64,000 nt of DNA from Nakamurella flava (GCF_005298075.1 NZ_SZZH01000003.1:682001-746000); one strand, 5' to 3'; numbered from the stretch's first letter, positions 10,305 through 18,824 are shown. The notes: a model not told the origin generated them from the sequence alone. Program-made: numbers and translations.

Positions 10305-11189
10305 TCAGTCCGTCCCCGGGTGACCGGATACGCCCGAAGTGTCGACCAGGTCGAGCAGCGCCAGCCGGTCCACCGCGGCGAAGCCCAGCTCGGCGTAGAT
10401 GTGGTTGCTGGTGGCGTTGGCCTCGTCGGCCAGCAGCATCACCGTGGCCCCATCGGTGCGCAGGTCGTCGGCCAGGGCCGCGGTGACCGCGCTGCCGTAG
10501 CCGTGACGCCGCTCGGCCGGAGGCGTGTAGACGGGGCCGATGCGGGCGACGGCCCCGCTCCGCGCCCAGCCGGCCACCGACCGGGGACGACCGTCCACCG
10601 TCCAGAGCAGGAACCCGGTGCGCGCCCGGCGCTGCTCGACCCCGGCCGCGGCTTCCGCGCGACCGGCGCCCGGGCCGGCCGTGCCCATCTCGTCGGCCGA
10701 TGCCGCCATCCAGTCGACGAGTACCGGCAGGTCGGCGTTCGTCTCGCGGCGCGCCGACCCGGGCACGGCGGGCCGGCGGAGTTCGTCCAGCACGCGGACG
10801 ATCTCCACCCGCACCGTCCGCGGACGGATCCCTGGGATCGCGGCGGCGTACGCGGCTGCCACGTCCGGCGGTCCGTGCACGCGCCGCCGGGCGGACGAGT
10901 CGATGGCGGCGGCGAGGGCGGCCGCGGCCGCGGGGGGCATGGGGGAGAGCAGCACCTGACGGGCACCGGTCTGCCCGGCGGCACCGACCACGGCGCCGGT
11001 GGCGTCCCGGACGGTCCACCAGCGGGCGTCGCCGGTCCCCGCCGCTTGCGTCGCGCGGGTCCCGGCCACCGTGGCCAGCACGTTCGCCGGGTACGGGTGG
11101 GCCGCCAGGAGCGGGGCGGCGGAGCGCAGGAACTCGGCCGCGTCGCTCGTCTCCGACACGCGGTGCGCGGGGTCGGGGCGGGGGCTCAC
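10305..11189 (-). CDS. GNAT family N-acetyltransferase
   Basis: Acetyltransferase of about 294 residues. The C-terminal half has the acetyl-CoA pyrophosphate-binding signature as ERRHGYGSAV (R/Q-x-x-G-x-G/A), then ANATSNHIYAELGF, the usual last strand-helix of the fold. The N-terminal half looks like a degenerate extra domain, as in several actinobacterial two-domain GNAT proteins. The GTG start at 11189 is preferred; an earlier in-frame ATG at 11291 would run through the trxA terminator hairpin. Acceptor substrate is unknown. It lies downstream of trxA on the same strand but is separated from it by a strong hairpin. Confidence 0.75.
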   Translation of the reverse strand: MSPRPDPAHRVSETSDAAEFLRSAAPLLAAHPYPANVLATVAGTRATQAAGTGDARWWTVRDATGAVVGAAGQTGARQVLLSPMPPAAAAALAAAIDSSARRRVHGPPDVAAAYAAAIPGIRPRTVRVEIVRVLDELRRPAVPGSARRETNADLPVLVDWMAASADEMGTAGPGAGRAEAAAGVEQRRARTGFLLWTVDGRPRSVAGWARSGAVARIGPVYTPPAERRHGYGSAVTAALADDLRTDGATVMLLADEANATSNHIYAELGFAAVDRLALLDLVDTSGVSGHPGTD

Positions 11190-11215
11190 CGGGACATTCT
11201 CGACCCACGGACGCC

Positions 11216-11261
11216 GACGGGCCGGTCGGCGGAGGTCGTGTCCTCCACCGGCCGGCCCGTC
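11216..11261 (-). terminator. Hairpin terminator downstream of trxA
   Basis: A 20-base inverted repeat (11216-11235 with 11242-11261) with a six-base loop and only two non-Watson-Crick positions, ten bases past the trxA stop. There is no clear T tract, which is common in actinobacterial terminators. It separates trxA from the GNAT gene. Confidence 0.75.
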
Positions 11262-11271
11262 GGGAGCAGGA

Positions 11272-11652
11272 TCAGGCCTGCTGCGGGGCACCGTTCTGCT
11301 GCGCCGCGACCTTGGCCCGCACGTCGTCCATGTCCAGGTCCTCGACCGCGGTGATGAGCTGCTCCAGCGAGGACGCGGGCAGCGCGCCCGGCTGGGAGAA
11401 CACCATGATGCCGTCGCGGAAGGCCATCAGCGTGGGAATCGAGCGGATGTTCGCGGCGGCGGCCAGGGCCTGCTCGGCCTCGGTGTCGATCTTGCCGAAG
11501 GTGATGTCGGGGTGCTTGTCGGACGCGGCCTCGAACACCGGGGCGAACTGCCGGCACGGCCCGCACCACGCGGCCCAGAAGTCGACCAGGACGATGCCCT
11601 CGCCGGTCACGGTGGATTCGAAGCTCTGCTGGGTCAGGTCGACCGTCGCCAT
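11272..11652 (-). CDS. trxA: Thioredoxin
   Basis: Cytoplasmic dithiol-disulfide oxidoreductase, 126 residues. The active site is WAAWCGPCRQF near residues 27-37 and the cis-proline loop is SIPTLMAF. A C-terminal extension of about 20 residues rich in Gln and Ala goes beyond the usual 105-residue core. GAGGGGA precedes the ATG. Monocistronic, with a strong hairpin immediately downstream. Confidence 0.93.
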   Translation of the reverse strand: MATVDLTQQSFESTVTGEGIVLVDFWAAWCGPCRQFAPVFEAASDKHPDITFGKIDTEAEQALAAAANIRSIPTLMAFRDGIMVFSQPGALPASSLEQLITAVEDLDMDDVRAKVAAQQNGAPQQA

Positions 11653-11989
11653 GGAAAAGTCCCCTCGGGTTCACGTCTCATCACGTCTCTGTCTTCCGGG
11701 CACAACGGTGCCCGGCCGACGGACATTCCCGTGGCGTTCCTGCCCGGTCGGACCCGGAGGTGTGGCGTCCCCGGTCGATCGGGGCGACCGCCGTTCATTC
11801 GGTCGGCGGGACACCGGACGGCCGCCCGGGAGGACCATCGGGGTGCTCGGCCGGCGGTCGTGCTTCGGCGTCGGCAATCACCGCGGGACGGCATCACCGG
11901 GCGAGGCGCGGTGTCCTGTGGGACGGGTCGACGCGTGCCGGGGGGCGACGAGAAGACCTGACCGGGCCGATGCGACGAGGAGGGACGGC
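11653..11989. other. Intergenic region between divergent trxA and the LuxR-type regulator
   Basis: 337 bases without a supported gene. It must hold the divergent promoters of trxA and of the regulator. A short CACGTCTC direct repeat lies just upstream of the trxA Shine-Dalgarno. I see no clear -35/-10 pair. Confidence 0.5.
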
Positions 11990-12700
11990 ATGACGACGAC
12001 GCTGCCGATCGCGGCCGAGGATCAGCCGGCGAACCGGTGCATCGTCGCGGTCGTCGACGACTGCCGCCTTCTCTGTGACGCACTCACCCTGCTGTTGAAC
12101 CAGTGCCCGTGGGTCGAGACGGCGATCGGTATCAGCAGCGCCGAGGGAATGGGCCGGATCGCCGACCTCCGTCCGCACGTCGTCATGTTTGCGCCGTCGA
12201 ACGACGGCGCAGCGGGGGAGTGGACGCGACGGCTGGCCGCGGCCGGCTGGGCGGGCCCGACGGTGGCGTTCTCCGTGGAGGAGACCGAGACGTCCGTGCT
12301 GGCCTGTGTCGAGCTGGGGGTCGACGGCATGCTGCAACGGTCCGGCGACCTGGAGGAGCTGCGAGCCGTGGTGCAACGGGTGCTCGCCGGCCAGACGGCG
12401 TGTTCCCCCGGGCTCGGTGGGGTCCTGCTCCGGCGCCTGGGTGGCGGTGCCACGACTCGTGGTCGCGCTGAGCCGGACCCCTTGCGACACATCACTCCTC
12501 GGGAGCGGGAAGTGCTCGAGCTGCTGGAACGGGGCTGGTCCAATCAGCAGATCGCCCGTGAGCTGTGCATCGAGGTGCGCACGGTCAAGAACCACGTCCA
12601 TCACCTGTTGGACAAGATGCAGGTGAGCCGGCGGGGCGAGGCGGCCGCACGCCTGCGCGCGCTCCGCGACCGTCGGACGCTCAGTCTCGTCATCTCCTGA
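11990..12700 (+). CDS. LuxR/NarL-type transcriptional regulator with a degenerate receiver domain
   Basis: A 236-residue protein with a REC-like N-terminal domain and a C-terminal LuxR helix-turn-helix (ITPREREVLELL ... NQQIARELCIEVRTVKNHV). The acidic pocket is present as VVDD (Asp23-Asp24), but the strand that should end in the phospho-accepting Asp reads VVMFAPSNDG, placing Ala at position 68. It therefore cannot be phosphorylated in the usual way. No histidine kinase lies beside it. GAGGAGGG precedes the ATG at ideal spacing. Targets are unknown; the repeat-rich gap and protease gene downstream are on the same strand. Confidence 0.85.
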   Translation: MTTTLPIAAEDQPANRCIVAVVDDCRLLCDALTLLLNQCPWVETAIGISSAEGMGRIADLRPHVVMFAPSNDGAAGEWTRRLAAAGWAGPTVAFSVEETETSVLACVELGVDGMLQRSGDLEELRAVVQRVLAGQTACSPGLGGVLLRRLGGGATTRGRAEPDPLRHITPREREVLELLERGWSNQQIARELCIEVRTVKNHVHHLLDKMQVSRRGEAAARLRALRDRRTLSLVIS

Positions 12701-13097
12701 ACCGCGGCTTCGGCGCCGCCCGTCGATCGGCGGGGGACCGGGATGCCGGCGGCCGGTCCAGGTGGTCCTTTGGATCCATCCCGATACCGCGACCGTCGAT
12801 GGATCGTTGATGGATCCACGGGTCGATCCGCCGTCGTCGTCATTTCCCTAACCTTTTTCCTCATTCACCACGGCATCTTTTCCGGCTCGGCCGGACGGAG
12901 GCGGCCGGAAAAGGAAGGGGGAGGCGTGCGGAAGATCGTTCTCGCCGTTGTCGGCAAACAGCAACGGCCCCAGCGCATTCGGCCGCCCCCGGTCCACGCC
13001 AGGCCGGAGAGGAATGGTCGGGGAGGAATGGTCGGGGCGTACGGAGATCAACGCGGCAGTACGAAAAGCAGGAAACCAACGGGTGGGAGTGGACATC
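12701..13097. other. Intergenic region upstream of the serine protease
   Basis: 397 bases without a supported gene. Besides the GATGGATC cluster it has a comparatively T-rich stretch near 12838-12866, a 10-base stem (12877-12886 with 12904-12913) and a perfect tandem repeat of a 14-base unit, GAGGAATGGTCGGG, at 13009-13036. An upstream extension of the protease frame across this repeat is possible but lacks a well-spaced ribosome site. Confidence 0.5.
12771..12818. promoter_or_regulatory. Cluster of three GATGGATC(C) sites, possible operator
   Basis: GATGGATCCA occurs at 12809-12818 and as its exact reverse complement at 12771-12780, with a third GATGGATC at 12798-12805. The outer two form a perfect 10-base inverted repeat about 28 bases apart. 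The cluster lies just after the LuxR-type regulator and upstream of the protease gene, so it could bind that regulator or another dimeric protein. This is inference from spacing and symmetry only. Confidence 0.4.
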
Positions 13098-14501
13098 ATG
13101 ACCGAAGTGGATGTGCGGTCGTCGGCGACGCCGGCGACCTGGAACGGCGAGGGCACGGGCGGACTCGACGAGGACGGCGGTGCGACATCGGGTTCGGCCT
13201 ACGGCGCTGCCGGGCCGACGACTGCGGTCTCGGCGCCGGTGCCGGCGCCGGCCGAGTCCGGGGTGGTGACGAGCGCGGAGGTCGCCGGTGACGAGGTCCG
13301 CGGGGAAAGCGACACCGGCGAAGCGTCGGGTGACGTGGAGGTGTCGCCCGATGCCGAAACGTCGGTGGTGACCGCGACCGAGGGGCAGCTCAGCGCGGAG
13401 GCGGGCGAGGAGAGCGCCGTCTCCGACCTGCGCGGCATCGAGGGTTTCGTCGAGTCGACCACGTTGGCGTCGGAGTTCTCGGCGCAGGAGACCGGTCTGG
13501 CCGAGGCCGGCGCCCAGGAGTTGGGCGAGACCGCCGAGTTCCTCCCCATTCTCGCGGCCCTGGTGCCCACGCTGATCTCCAGCGTCGGCCCGGTGGTGGC
13601 CAAGGGCATTCAGGGCGCCCTCTCGCCCCGGGCCCGCGCGGTGGTCAGGAAGCTGGCCCCGCCGGTGACCGCCGCGACGGCCGGCCGGGTCCGGCCGGGC
13701 AGCCAGGGTGCGCTGCTCGCCCAGATCGCCCAACTGCTGCGGATGGCCCAGGCCCGCGGCGAGAGCGGTGCCGAGTCGGCGGCGGCCACCCCCGAGGCGC
13801 AGGCCGTCATCGCCGAGGCCGCGGCCGTGCTGGAGACGATCATCGGGACCGACGACCGGGTGCGCATCACCGACACCCGCAAGATCCCGTGGCGGCGGAT
13901 CTGCGCGCTGCGCATCACCTTCCCGACCGGGGCGGTGTACCGGGGCACGGGCTTCTTCATCGGCCCTCGGGCCGTCGCGACGGCCGGCCACTGCGTCTAC
14001 CTGCACGGCCAGGGCGGGTGGGCGCGCAAGGTCGAGGTCATCCCGGGCGCCAACGATTCCGACCGGCCCTTCGGATCGGCCGAGTCCGTCCAGCTGCGGT
14101 CGGTCGGGGGCTGGGTCAACCAGCGCAAGCCGGCCAGCGACTACGGCTGCGTCGTGGTGGCTCCCGGGGCCTTCAACGGGCAGAACCTGGGCAGTTTCGG
14201 CGTGGGGGCGCTGACCGCCCAGGAATTGGTGGCCAAGCCGGCCGTCCTCGCCGGTTACCCCGGCGACAAGCCGTTCGCCCAGCTGTGGGGAATGGCCCGG
14301 AAGATCAAGACCGTCGCCCCGGCGACGCTGGGCTACGACATCGACACCGTCGGCGGCCAGAGTGGGGCACCGGTCTACATCAACCGCAACGGCAACCGCA
14401 CCGTCGTCGGGATCCACAACTACGGGTCCGGCAGCGGCAACTCGGCCACCCGGATCACCGCGCCGGTGGCGCAACGGCTCATCGCCTGGAGCAAGCTGTA
14501 G
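13098..14501 (+). CDS. Trypsin/V8-like serine protease with long acidic N-terminal region
   Basis: A 467-residue protein. The C-terminal third is a chymotrypsin-fold protease with a full triad: His298 in ATAGHCVY, Asp348 in ASDYGC and Ser422 in GGQSGAPVY, closest to glutamyl endopeptidase/V8-like S1B enzymes. The first 145 residues are acidic, low-complexity and lack a signal peptide. A hydrophobic segment (FLPILAALVPTLISS, about residues 148-162) and an Ala-rich helical stretch (about 200-255) precede the protease. GGGAG lies upstream of the ATG. A small beta-sandwich protein is encoded 34 bases downstream. Absence of an export signal suggests a cytoplasmic, membrane-associated or specially delivered protease; its substrate is unknown. 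Confidence 0.85.
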   Translation: MTEVDVRSSATPATWNGEGTGGLDEDGGATSGSAYGAAGPTTAVSAPVPAPAESGVVTSAEVAGDEVRGESDTGEASGDVEVSPDAETSVVTATEGQLSAEAGEESAVSDLRGIEGFVESTTLASEFSAQETGLAEAGAQELGETAEFLPILAALVPTLISSVGPVVAKGIQGALSPRARAVVRKLAPPVTAATAGRVRPGSQGALLAQIAQLLRMAQARGESGAESAAATPEAQAVIAEAAAVLETIIGTDDRVRITDTRKIPWRRICALRITFPTGAVYRGTGFFIGPRAVATAGHCVYLHGQGGWARKVEVIPGANDSDRPFGSAESVQLRSVGGWVNQRKPASDYGCVVVAPGAFNGQNLGSFGVGALTAQELVAKPAVLAGYPGDKPFAQLWGMARKIKTVAPATLGYDIDTVGGQSGAPVYINRNGNRTVVGIHNYGSGSGNSATRITAPVAQRLIAWSKL

Positions 14502-14535
14502 CCGGCTCGTACCGACGGCGGTGGGAGGCGAAGCG

Positions 14536-14847
14536 ATGAGCGGCAACGTCTGTGGTTACGTCGTCCGGGACGGTCAGGCCGTCACCGACGCCACCGTGAC
14601 GGTGGTGACCGGCCCCGGTGAGCACGTCGACCTCGCGCCGCTGACCGACCGGGACGGATGGTTCGCCCTGGACGGTCTGGCGGCGGGGCGCTGGCGGCTG
14701 GCGGCGACCGGACCGGACGGCGGGGTGGGCCGGAGTGACGTGGACGTGTTCGACGACTCGCTCAGCGAGGTCACCATCGAGCTGACCGGTGAACCACCGA
14801 TCCAGCTCTGGGTCGTGGAGGAGGTCGACATCACGGTCCAGTGGTGA
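14536..14847 (+). CDS. Small carboxypeptidase-regulatory-like (transthyretin-like) domain protein
   Basis: A 103-residue protein matching one carboxypeptidase-regulatory/transthyretin-like beta-sandwich: GYVVRDGQAVTDATVTV, then TDRDGWFALDGLAAGRWRL, the usual G-x-V-x-D ... D-x-x-G-x-F-x-(L/F)-x-G-L-x-x-G pattern. No signal peptide or membrane segment. GGGAGG precedes the ATG. It almost certainly shares a transcript with the protease, and a strong bidirectional hairpin follows. Role unknown; such domains usually mediate protein contacts, so a chaperone, inhibitor or targeting subunit for the protease is plausible. Confidence 0.7.
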   Translation: MSGNVCGYVVRDGQAVTDATVTVVTGPGEHVDLAPLTDRDGWFALDGLAAGRWRLAATGPDGGVGRSDVDVFDDSLSEVTIELTGEPPIQLWVVEEVDITVQW

Positions 14848-14867
14848 CCCGGACGGCGACCGGAACG

Positions 14868-14903
14868 CGCGAAGCCGGCTCCCTGCGGGGAGCCGGCTTC
14901 GTG
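14868..14903. terminator. Bidirectional terminator between the protease pair and sdhB
   Basis: A perfect 13-base stem (14871-14883 with 14888-14900) with a TGCG loop, extendable by three pairs at the base. It lies between convergent genes and can serve both. Confidence 0.8.
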
Positions 14904-14925
14904 TCGGTGCGGTGAGGGTGCGGTG

Positions 14926-15717
14926 TCAGATGCGACGGAACATCAAGGCGCGCTTGACTTCCTGGATCGCCTTGGTCACCTGGATGCCGCGCGGGCAGGC
15001 CTCGGTGCAGTTGAAGGTGGTGCGGCAGCGCCACACACCCTCGGCATCGGAAAGGATCTCCAGCCGCTCCTGTCCACCGTCGTCCCGGGAGTCGAAGATG
15101 AACCGGTGCGCGTTGACGATGGCCGCGGGACCGACGTACGCGTCCTCCGACCAGTACACCGGGCACGACGTGGTGCACGCCGCGCACAGGATGCACTTGG
15201 TGGTGTCGTCGAACCGCGCGCGGTCGGTGGGGGACTGGATGTACTCGCGGGTCGGCAGGTTGCCCTCGGTGATGAGGAACGGCTTCACCGCACGGTAGGC
15301 GTCGAAGAACGGCTCCATGTCGACGACCAGGTCCTTCAGCAGCGGAAGGCCCTTGATCGGCTCGACGGTGACCTCGTTCTTCTTGTCCCCGATGAGGTCC
15401 TTGACCAGGACCTTGCAGCCCAGCCGGTTGCGGCCGTTGATCCGCATGGCGTCCGAACCGCAGACGCCGTGCGCGCACGACCGCCGGAAGGTCAGCGTCC
15501 CGTCGATGTACCACTTGATGTAGTGCAGCGTGTTGAGCAGCCGGTCACCGGGCAGCGCCGGCACCCGGTAGGACTCCATGTGCGGGGCGTCGTCCAGCTC
15601 CGGGTTGAAGCGCTGGATCTTGACGGTGAGCATGATCGCGCCATCGGGGATGGGCGGCAGCTCCCCGGGCCCGCCGGAATCGGCGGGACCGGTCGCTTCG
15701 TCGACAGTGAGAGTCAT
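14926..15717 (-). CDS. sdhB: Succinate dehydrogenase iron-sulfur subunit
   Basis: 263 residues carrying the three Fe-S centres of complex II: a [2Fe-2S] ferredoxin region with SCAHGVCGSDAM, a [4Fe-4S] site CILCAACTTSCP, and a [3Fe-4S] site CRTTFNCTEACPRG. It passes electrons from SdhA to the membrane anchor. Last gene of sdhCDAB; its ATG overlaps the sdhA stop by one base (TGATG). Confidence 0.96.
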   Translation of the reverse strand: MTLTVDEATGPADSGGPGELPPIPDGAIMLTVKIQRFNPELDDAPHMESYRVPALPGDRLLNTLHYIKWYIDGTLTFRRSCAHGVCGSDAMRINGRNRLGCKVLVKDLIGDKKNEVTVEPIKGLPLLKDLVVDMEPFFDAYRAVKPFLITEGNLPTREYIQSPTDRARFDDTTKCILCAACTTSCPVYWSEDAYVGPAAIVNAHRFIFDSRDDGGQERLEILSDAEGVWRCRTTFNCTEACPRGIQVTKAIQEVKRALMFRRI

Positions 15718-17468
15718 CAGTACTTGCGCTCCATCGGCTGGTAACGGGTCTGCACAACCGGCTTGTAGTCCAGGCGGATGTCGGCGGTCAGCTCCTTGCC
15801 CTGCTTGTAGGCCATGGTGTGCCGCATCCAGTTGGCGTCGTCACGGTCGGGGTAGTCCTCGCGGGCGTGGCCGCCGCGGGACTCCGTCCGGGTGAGGGCG
15901 CCGACGACCAGGACCTCGGCCAGGTCGAGCAGGAAGCCCAGCTCGACGGCCTCGAGCAGGTCGGTGTTGAACCGCTGCCCCTTGTCCTGGACGGAGATCC
16001 GGGAGTACCGCTCCTTGAGCAGCCGCACGTCGTCCAGCGCCTGCTTCAGCGTGGCCTCGGTGCGGTAGACGGCCGCGTTGACGTCCATCGAGTTCTGCAG
16101 CTCGGTGCGGATGTCCGCGACCCGCTCGCGCCCGGTGGAGGTGCGGATGCCCTCGACCATGTCGATGACCGTCTGGGCCGGGTCCTCCGGCAGCATCGGG
16201 TACTCGGCGGTGAGCGCGTACTCGGCCGCGGCGATACCGGCCCGACGCCCGAAGACGTTGATGTCGAGCAGCGAGTTGGTGCCGAGCCGGTTCGAGCCGT
16301 GCACGGACACGCAGGCGCACTCGCCGGCCGCGTACAGGCCCGGGACGACGTCGGTGTTGTTGGACAGCACCTCGGTGTTGATGTTCGTCGGGATGCCACC
16401 CATGACGTAGTGGCAGGTCGGGAACACCGGCACGGGCTCGGTGGTCGGCTCGACCCCGAGGTAGGTGCGGGAGAACTCGGTGATGTCCGGGAGCTTGGTC
16501 TCCAGGACCTCCGCGCCGAGGTGGGTGACGTCGAGCAGGACGTAGTCCTTGTTCGGGCCGGCCCCGCGGCCTTCGCGGACCTCCAGCACCATCGACCGGG
16601 CCACGATGTCGCGGGGGGCGAGGTCCTTGATGGTCGGCGCGTAACGCTCCATGAAGCGCTCGCCCTCGGCGTTGCGCAGGATGCCGCCCTCGCCGCGCAC
16701 CGCCTCGGAGATGAGGATGCCGAGCCCGGCCAGGCCGGTCGGGTGGAACTGGAAGAACTCCATGTCCTCCAGCGGCAGCCCCTTGCGCAGCACGATGCCC
16801 AGACCGTCGCCGGTCAGGGTGTGCGCGTTGGAGGTGGTCTTGAAGATCTTTCCGGCGCCACCGGTGGCCAGTACGACCGACTTGGCCTGGAAGACGTGGA
16901 TCTCGCCGGTGGCCAGCTCGAAGGCGATGACCCCGGAGCAGACCTCGCCCTCGTCGGTCTTGCTCATCATCAGATCGAGGACGTAGAACTCGTTGAAGAA
17001 CTCGATCCCGAGCTTCACGCAGTTCTGGTACAGCGTCTGCAGGATCATGTGGCCCGTGCGGTCCGCGGCGTAACAGGCCCGGCGGACGGCCGCTTCGCCG
17101 TGGTTGCGGGTGTGCCCGCCGAAGCGGCGCTGGTCGATCCGGCCCTCGGGGGTCCGGTTGAACGGCAGCCCCATCTTCTCGAGGTCCAGGACCGCGTCGA
17201 TGGCCTCCTTGCACATGATCTCGGCGGCGTCCTGGTCGACCAGGTAGTCGCCACCCTTGACCGTGTCGAAGGTGTGCCATTCCCAGTTGTCGTCCTCGAC
17301 GTTGGCCAGCGCGGCGCACATGCCGCCCTGGGCCGCGCCGGTGTGTGACCGGGTGGGGTAGAGCTTGGTCAGGACGGCGGTGCGGGTGCGCTGGCCGGAC
17401 TCGATGGCCGCGCGCATCCCGGCGCCGCCGGCGCCGACGATGACCACGTCATAGCGGTGGTACTGCAT
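15717..17468 (-). CDS. sdhA: Succinate dehydrogenase flavoprotein subunit
   Basis: 583 residues. The N-terminal dinucleotide fold is DVVIVGAGGAGMRAA; the covalent-FAD histidine is in SHTGAAQGG; substrate-binding segments include FHPTGL and the GSNRLGTNSLLD loop. It oxidises succinate to fumarate at the cytoplasmic face of the membrane. It is 15 bases downstream of sdhD in one operon. Confidence 0.97.
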   Translation of the reverse strand: MQYHRYDVVIVGAGGAGMRAAIESGQRTRTAVLTKLYPTRSHTGAAQGGMCAALANVEDDNWEWHTFDTVKGGDYLVDQDAAEIMCKEAIDAVLDLEKMGLPFNRTPEGRIDQRRFGGHTRNHGEAAVRRACYAADRTGHMILQTLYQNCVKLGIEFFNEFYVLDLMMSKTDEGEVCSGVIAFELATGEIHVFQAKSVVLATGGAGKIFKTTSNAHTLTGDGLGIVLRKGLPLEDMEFFQFHPTGLAGLGILISEAVRGEGGILRNAEGERFMERYAPTIKDLAPRDIVARSMVLEVREGRGAGPNKDYVLLDVTHLGAEVLETKLPDITEFSRTYLGVEPTTEPVPVFPTCHYVMGGIPTNINTEVLSNNTDVVPGLYAAGECACVSVHGSNRLGTNSLLDINVFGRRAGIAAAEYALTAEYPMLPEDPAQTVIDMVEGIRTSTGRERVADIRTELQNSMDVNAAVYRTEATLKQALDDVRLLKERYSRISVQDKGQRFNTDLLEAVELGFLLDLAEVLVVGALTRTESRGGHAREDYPDRDDANWMRHTMAYKQGKELTADIRLDYKPVVQTRYQPMERKY

Positions 17469-17483
17469 GGTTCAGCGCTCCTG

Positions 17484-17915
17484 TCAGCTCATGTTGGGGT
17501 CGAAGGTGAAGATCACCAGCGTGCCCACACCGAGGATGAGGACGACCGAGGCGGCCAGCATCAGCTGGAGCCAGAAACGGGTGCTGTCCTTGCGGGCGTA
17601 GTCGTTGATGACGACCCGCAGGCCGTTGGCACCGTGCAGTTCGGCGAGCCACAGCATGACGAGGTCCCAGACCTGCCAGTACGGGCTGGCCCAGCGACCG
17701 GCGACGAAGCCCCAGTTGATGCGGTGCACCCCGCCGTCGAGGATGTTCATGATCAGCAGGTGGCCGAGGACCAGGACCACCAGCACGATGCCGGACAGTC
17801 GCATGAACAGCCACGAGTACATCTCGAAGTTCGACTTGCGGCCGGCCACCCGGCGCTTGGGCGCCCGCGGCGCCTCGATGCCCCGCGTGGCGGGCGGGTC
17901 GTACGCGGCGGTCAT
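17484..17915 (-). CDS. sdhD: Succinate dehydrogenase membrane anchor subunit
   Basis: 143 residues with three hydrophobic segments after a basic N-terminus: one from LFMRLSGIVLVVLVLGHLLI, one from WDLVMLWLAELHGANGLRVV and one from LMLAASVVLILGVGTLVIF. The R-x-SG and H-x-x-x-G-L-R features are those of the complex II anchor (heme/quinone region). ATG at 17915 overlaps the sdhC stop (ATGA). Confidence 0.92.
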   Translation of the reverse strand: MTAAYDPPATRGIEAPRAPKRRVAGRKSNFEMYSWLFMRLSGIVLVVLVLGHLLIMNILDGGVHRINWGFVAGRWASPYWQVWDLVMLWLAELHGANGLRVVINDYARKDSTRFWLQLMLAASVVLILGVGTLVIFTFDPNMS

Positions 17916-18343
17916 CAGGAGGCTCCGAACATGTCGCTGACGGTCCGCTGCAGCATGAAGTACACGCCCGGGATCATCAGGACGAACCAGACGGCGAGGA
18001 TGATCCACAGCATCGGGCGCTGGTACTTGACGCCCTTGCTCCAGAAGTCGACCAGGATCAGCCGGACGCCGTTGAGGGCGTGGTAGAGCACGGCGGCGAC
18101 CAGGCCGACCTCGAGCAGGTTGACGACCGGGTTCTTGTAGGTCTCGATGATCGCGTTGTAGCTCTCGGGGGAGACCCGCACGAGCGCGGTGTCGAGTACG
18201 TGCGCGAAGAGGAAGAAGAAGGTCAGGACACCCGTGATGCGGTGGGCAACCCAGGACCACATCCCGGCGTCACCCCAGTAGACCGACCCGCGGCGCGGTC
18301 GGGCGACGACCACGGCGCCGGCGGTGGGACTCGGACTGGACAT
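17915..18343 (-). CDS. sdhC: Succinate dehydrogenase cytochrome b subunit
   Basis: 142 residues, three membrane helices. WSWVAHRITGVLTFFFLFAH carries the conserved SxxHRxTG-type quinone/heme region, and YHALNGVRLILVDF the second helix histidine. I start at 18343 because a GGAGG lies upstream (18356-18360 on the other strand) and the earlier in-frame start would add an Arg-rich stretch of no known use. First gene of sdhCDAB. Confidence 0.92.
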   Translation of the reverse strand: MSSPSPTAGAVVVARPRRGSVYWGDAGMWSWVAHRITGVLTFFFLFAHVLDTALVRVSPESYNAIIETYKNPVVNLLEVGLVAAVLYHALNGVRLILVDFWSKGVKYQRPMLWIILAVWFVLMIPGVYFMLQRTVSDMFGAS

Positions 18344-18824
18344 GATCGTTTTCGACCTCCGGCGTCGACGGCGGGACACACAGCTGTAAGGCACGCGACC
18401 AGCGACAACGTTCCGGGTCGGCGTTCCCGGGCGTGCGCGATCTTCCGCCGATGCTAGCTCCGGGCCCGACGGCTCTGCGACTTTCCTGGGTGTGACATTC
18501 CAGTCGCATCCGAAGGCGCTTCGTCTGTCGACCGCCGGGGGATCCCGGGCCCTCGCAGGCGACTCCCCGGACCGCGCTGTCTGCCGGTTCTCGGTTGTCG
18601 AGCATCACCCGAATGATCACCTGCGGAATCGACCGATGGCCCGAAAGGGTGCATTCCGTTCGACGCATTGTGAGCCGATGCCCCGACTGCCATTCTTCCC
18701 TGGCCGTTCCATCCGGTTGTCGACGACCTGCCCGGATCGGACCGTCACTGTCGGTGCCCACGTCGCGGCCCGGCGGGTTTCGTGCGCCTCCGGGTGGGGC
18801 CACGCTGGGGGAAGAGGTCCCGTC
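18344..18824. other. Divergent intergenic region between sdhC and the fibronectin-III genes
   Basis: 481 bases without a supported gene. It must contain the sdh promoter and the promoter of the exported pair. The stretch around 18590-18690 is less GC-rich than its surroundings. I could not identify a convincing -35/-10 pair on either strand. Confidence 0.5.

Noticed and set aside
12743-13291. Frame with a good Shine-Dalgarno and GTG at 12926
   Set aside because: Product is basic, without any pattern, and overlaps the real protease gene in another frame for about 190 bases. The GGAAGGGGGAGG is probably coincidental, though a short peptide cannot be excluded.
18344-18824. sdhC promoter
   Set aside because: I found a TAGCAT-like hexamer and TTGTCG on the minus strand, but their order and spacing do not fit, so I do not call a promoter.
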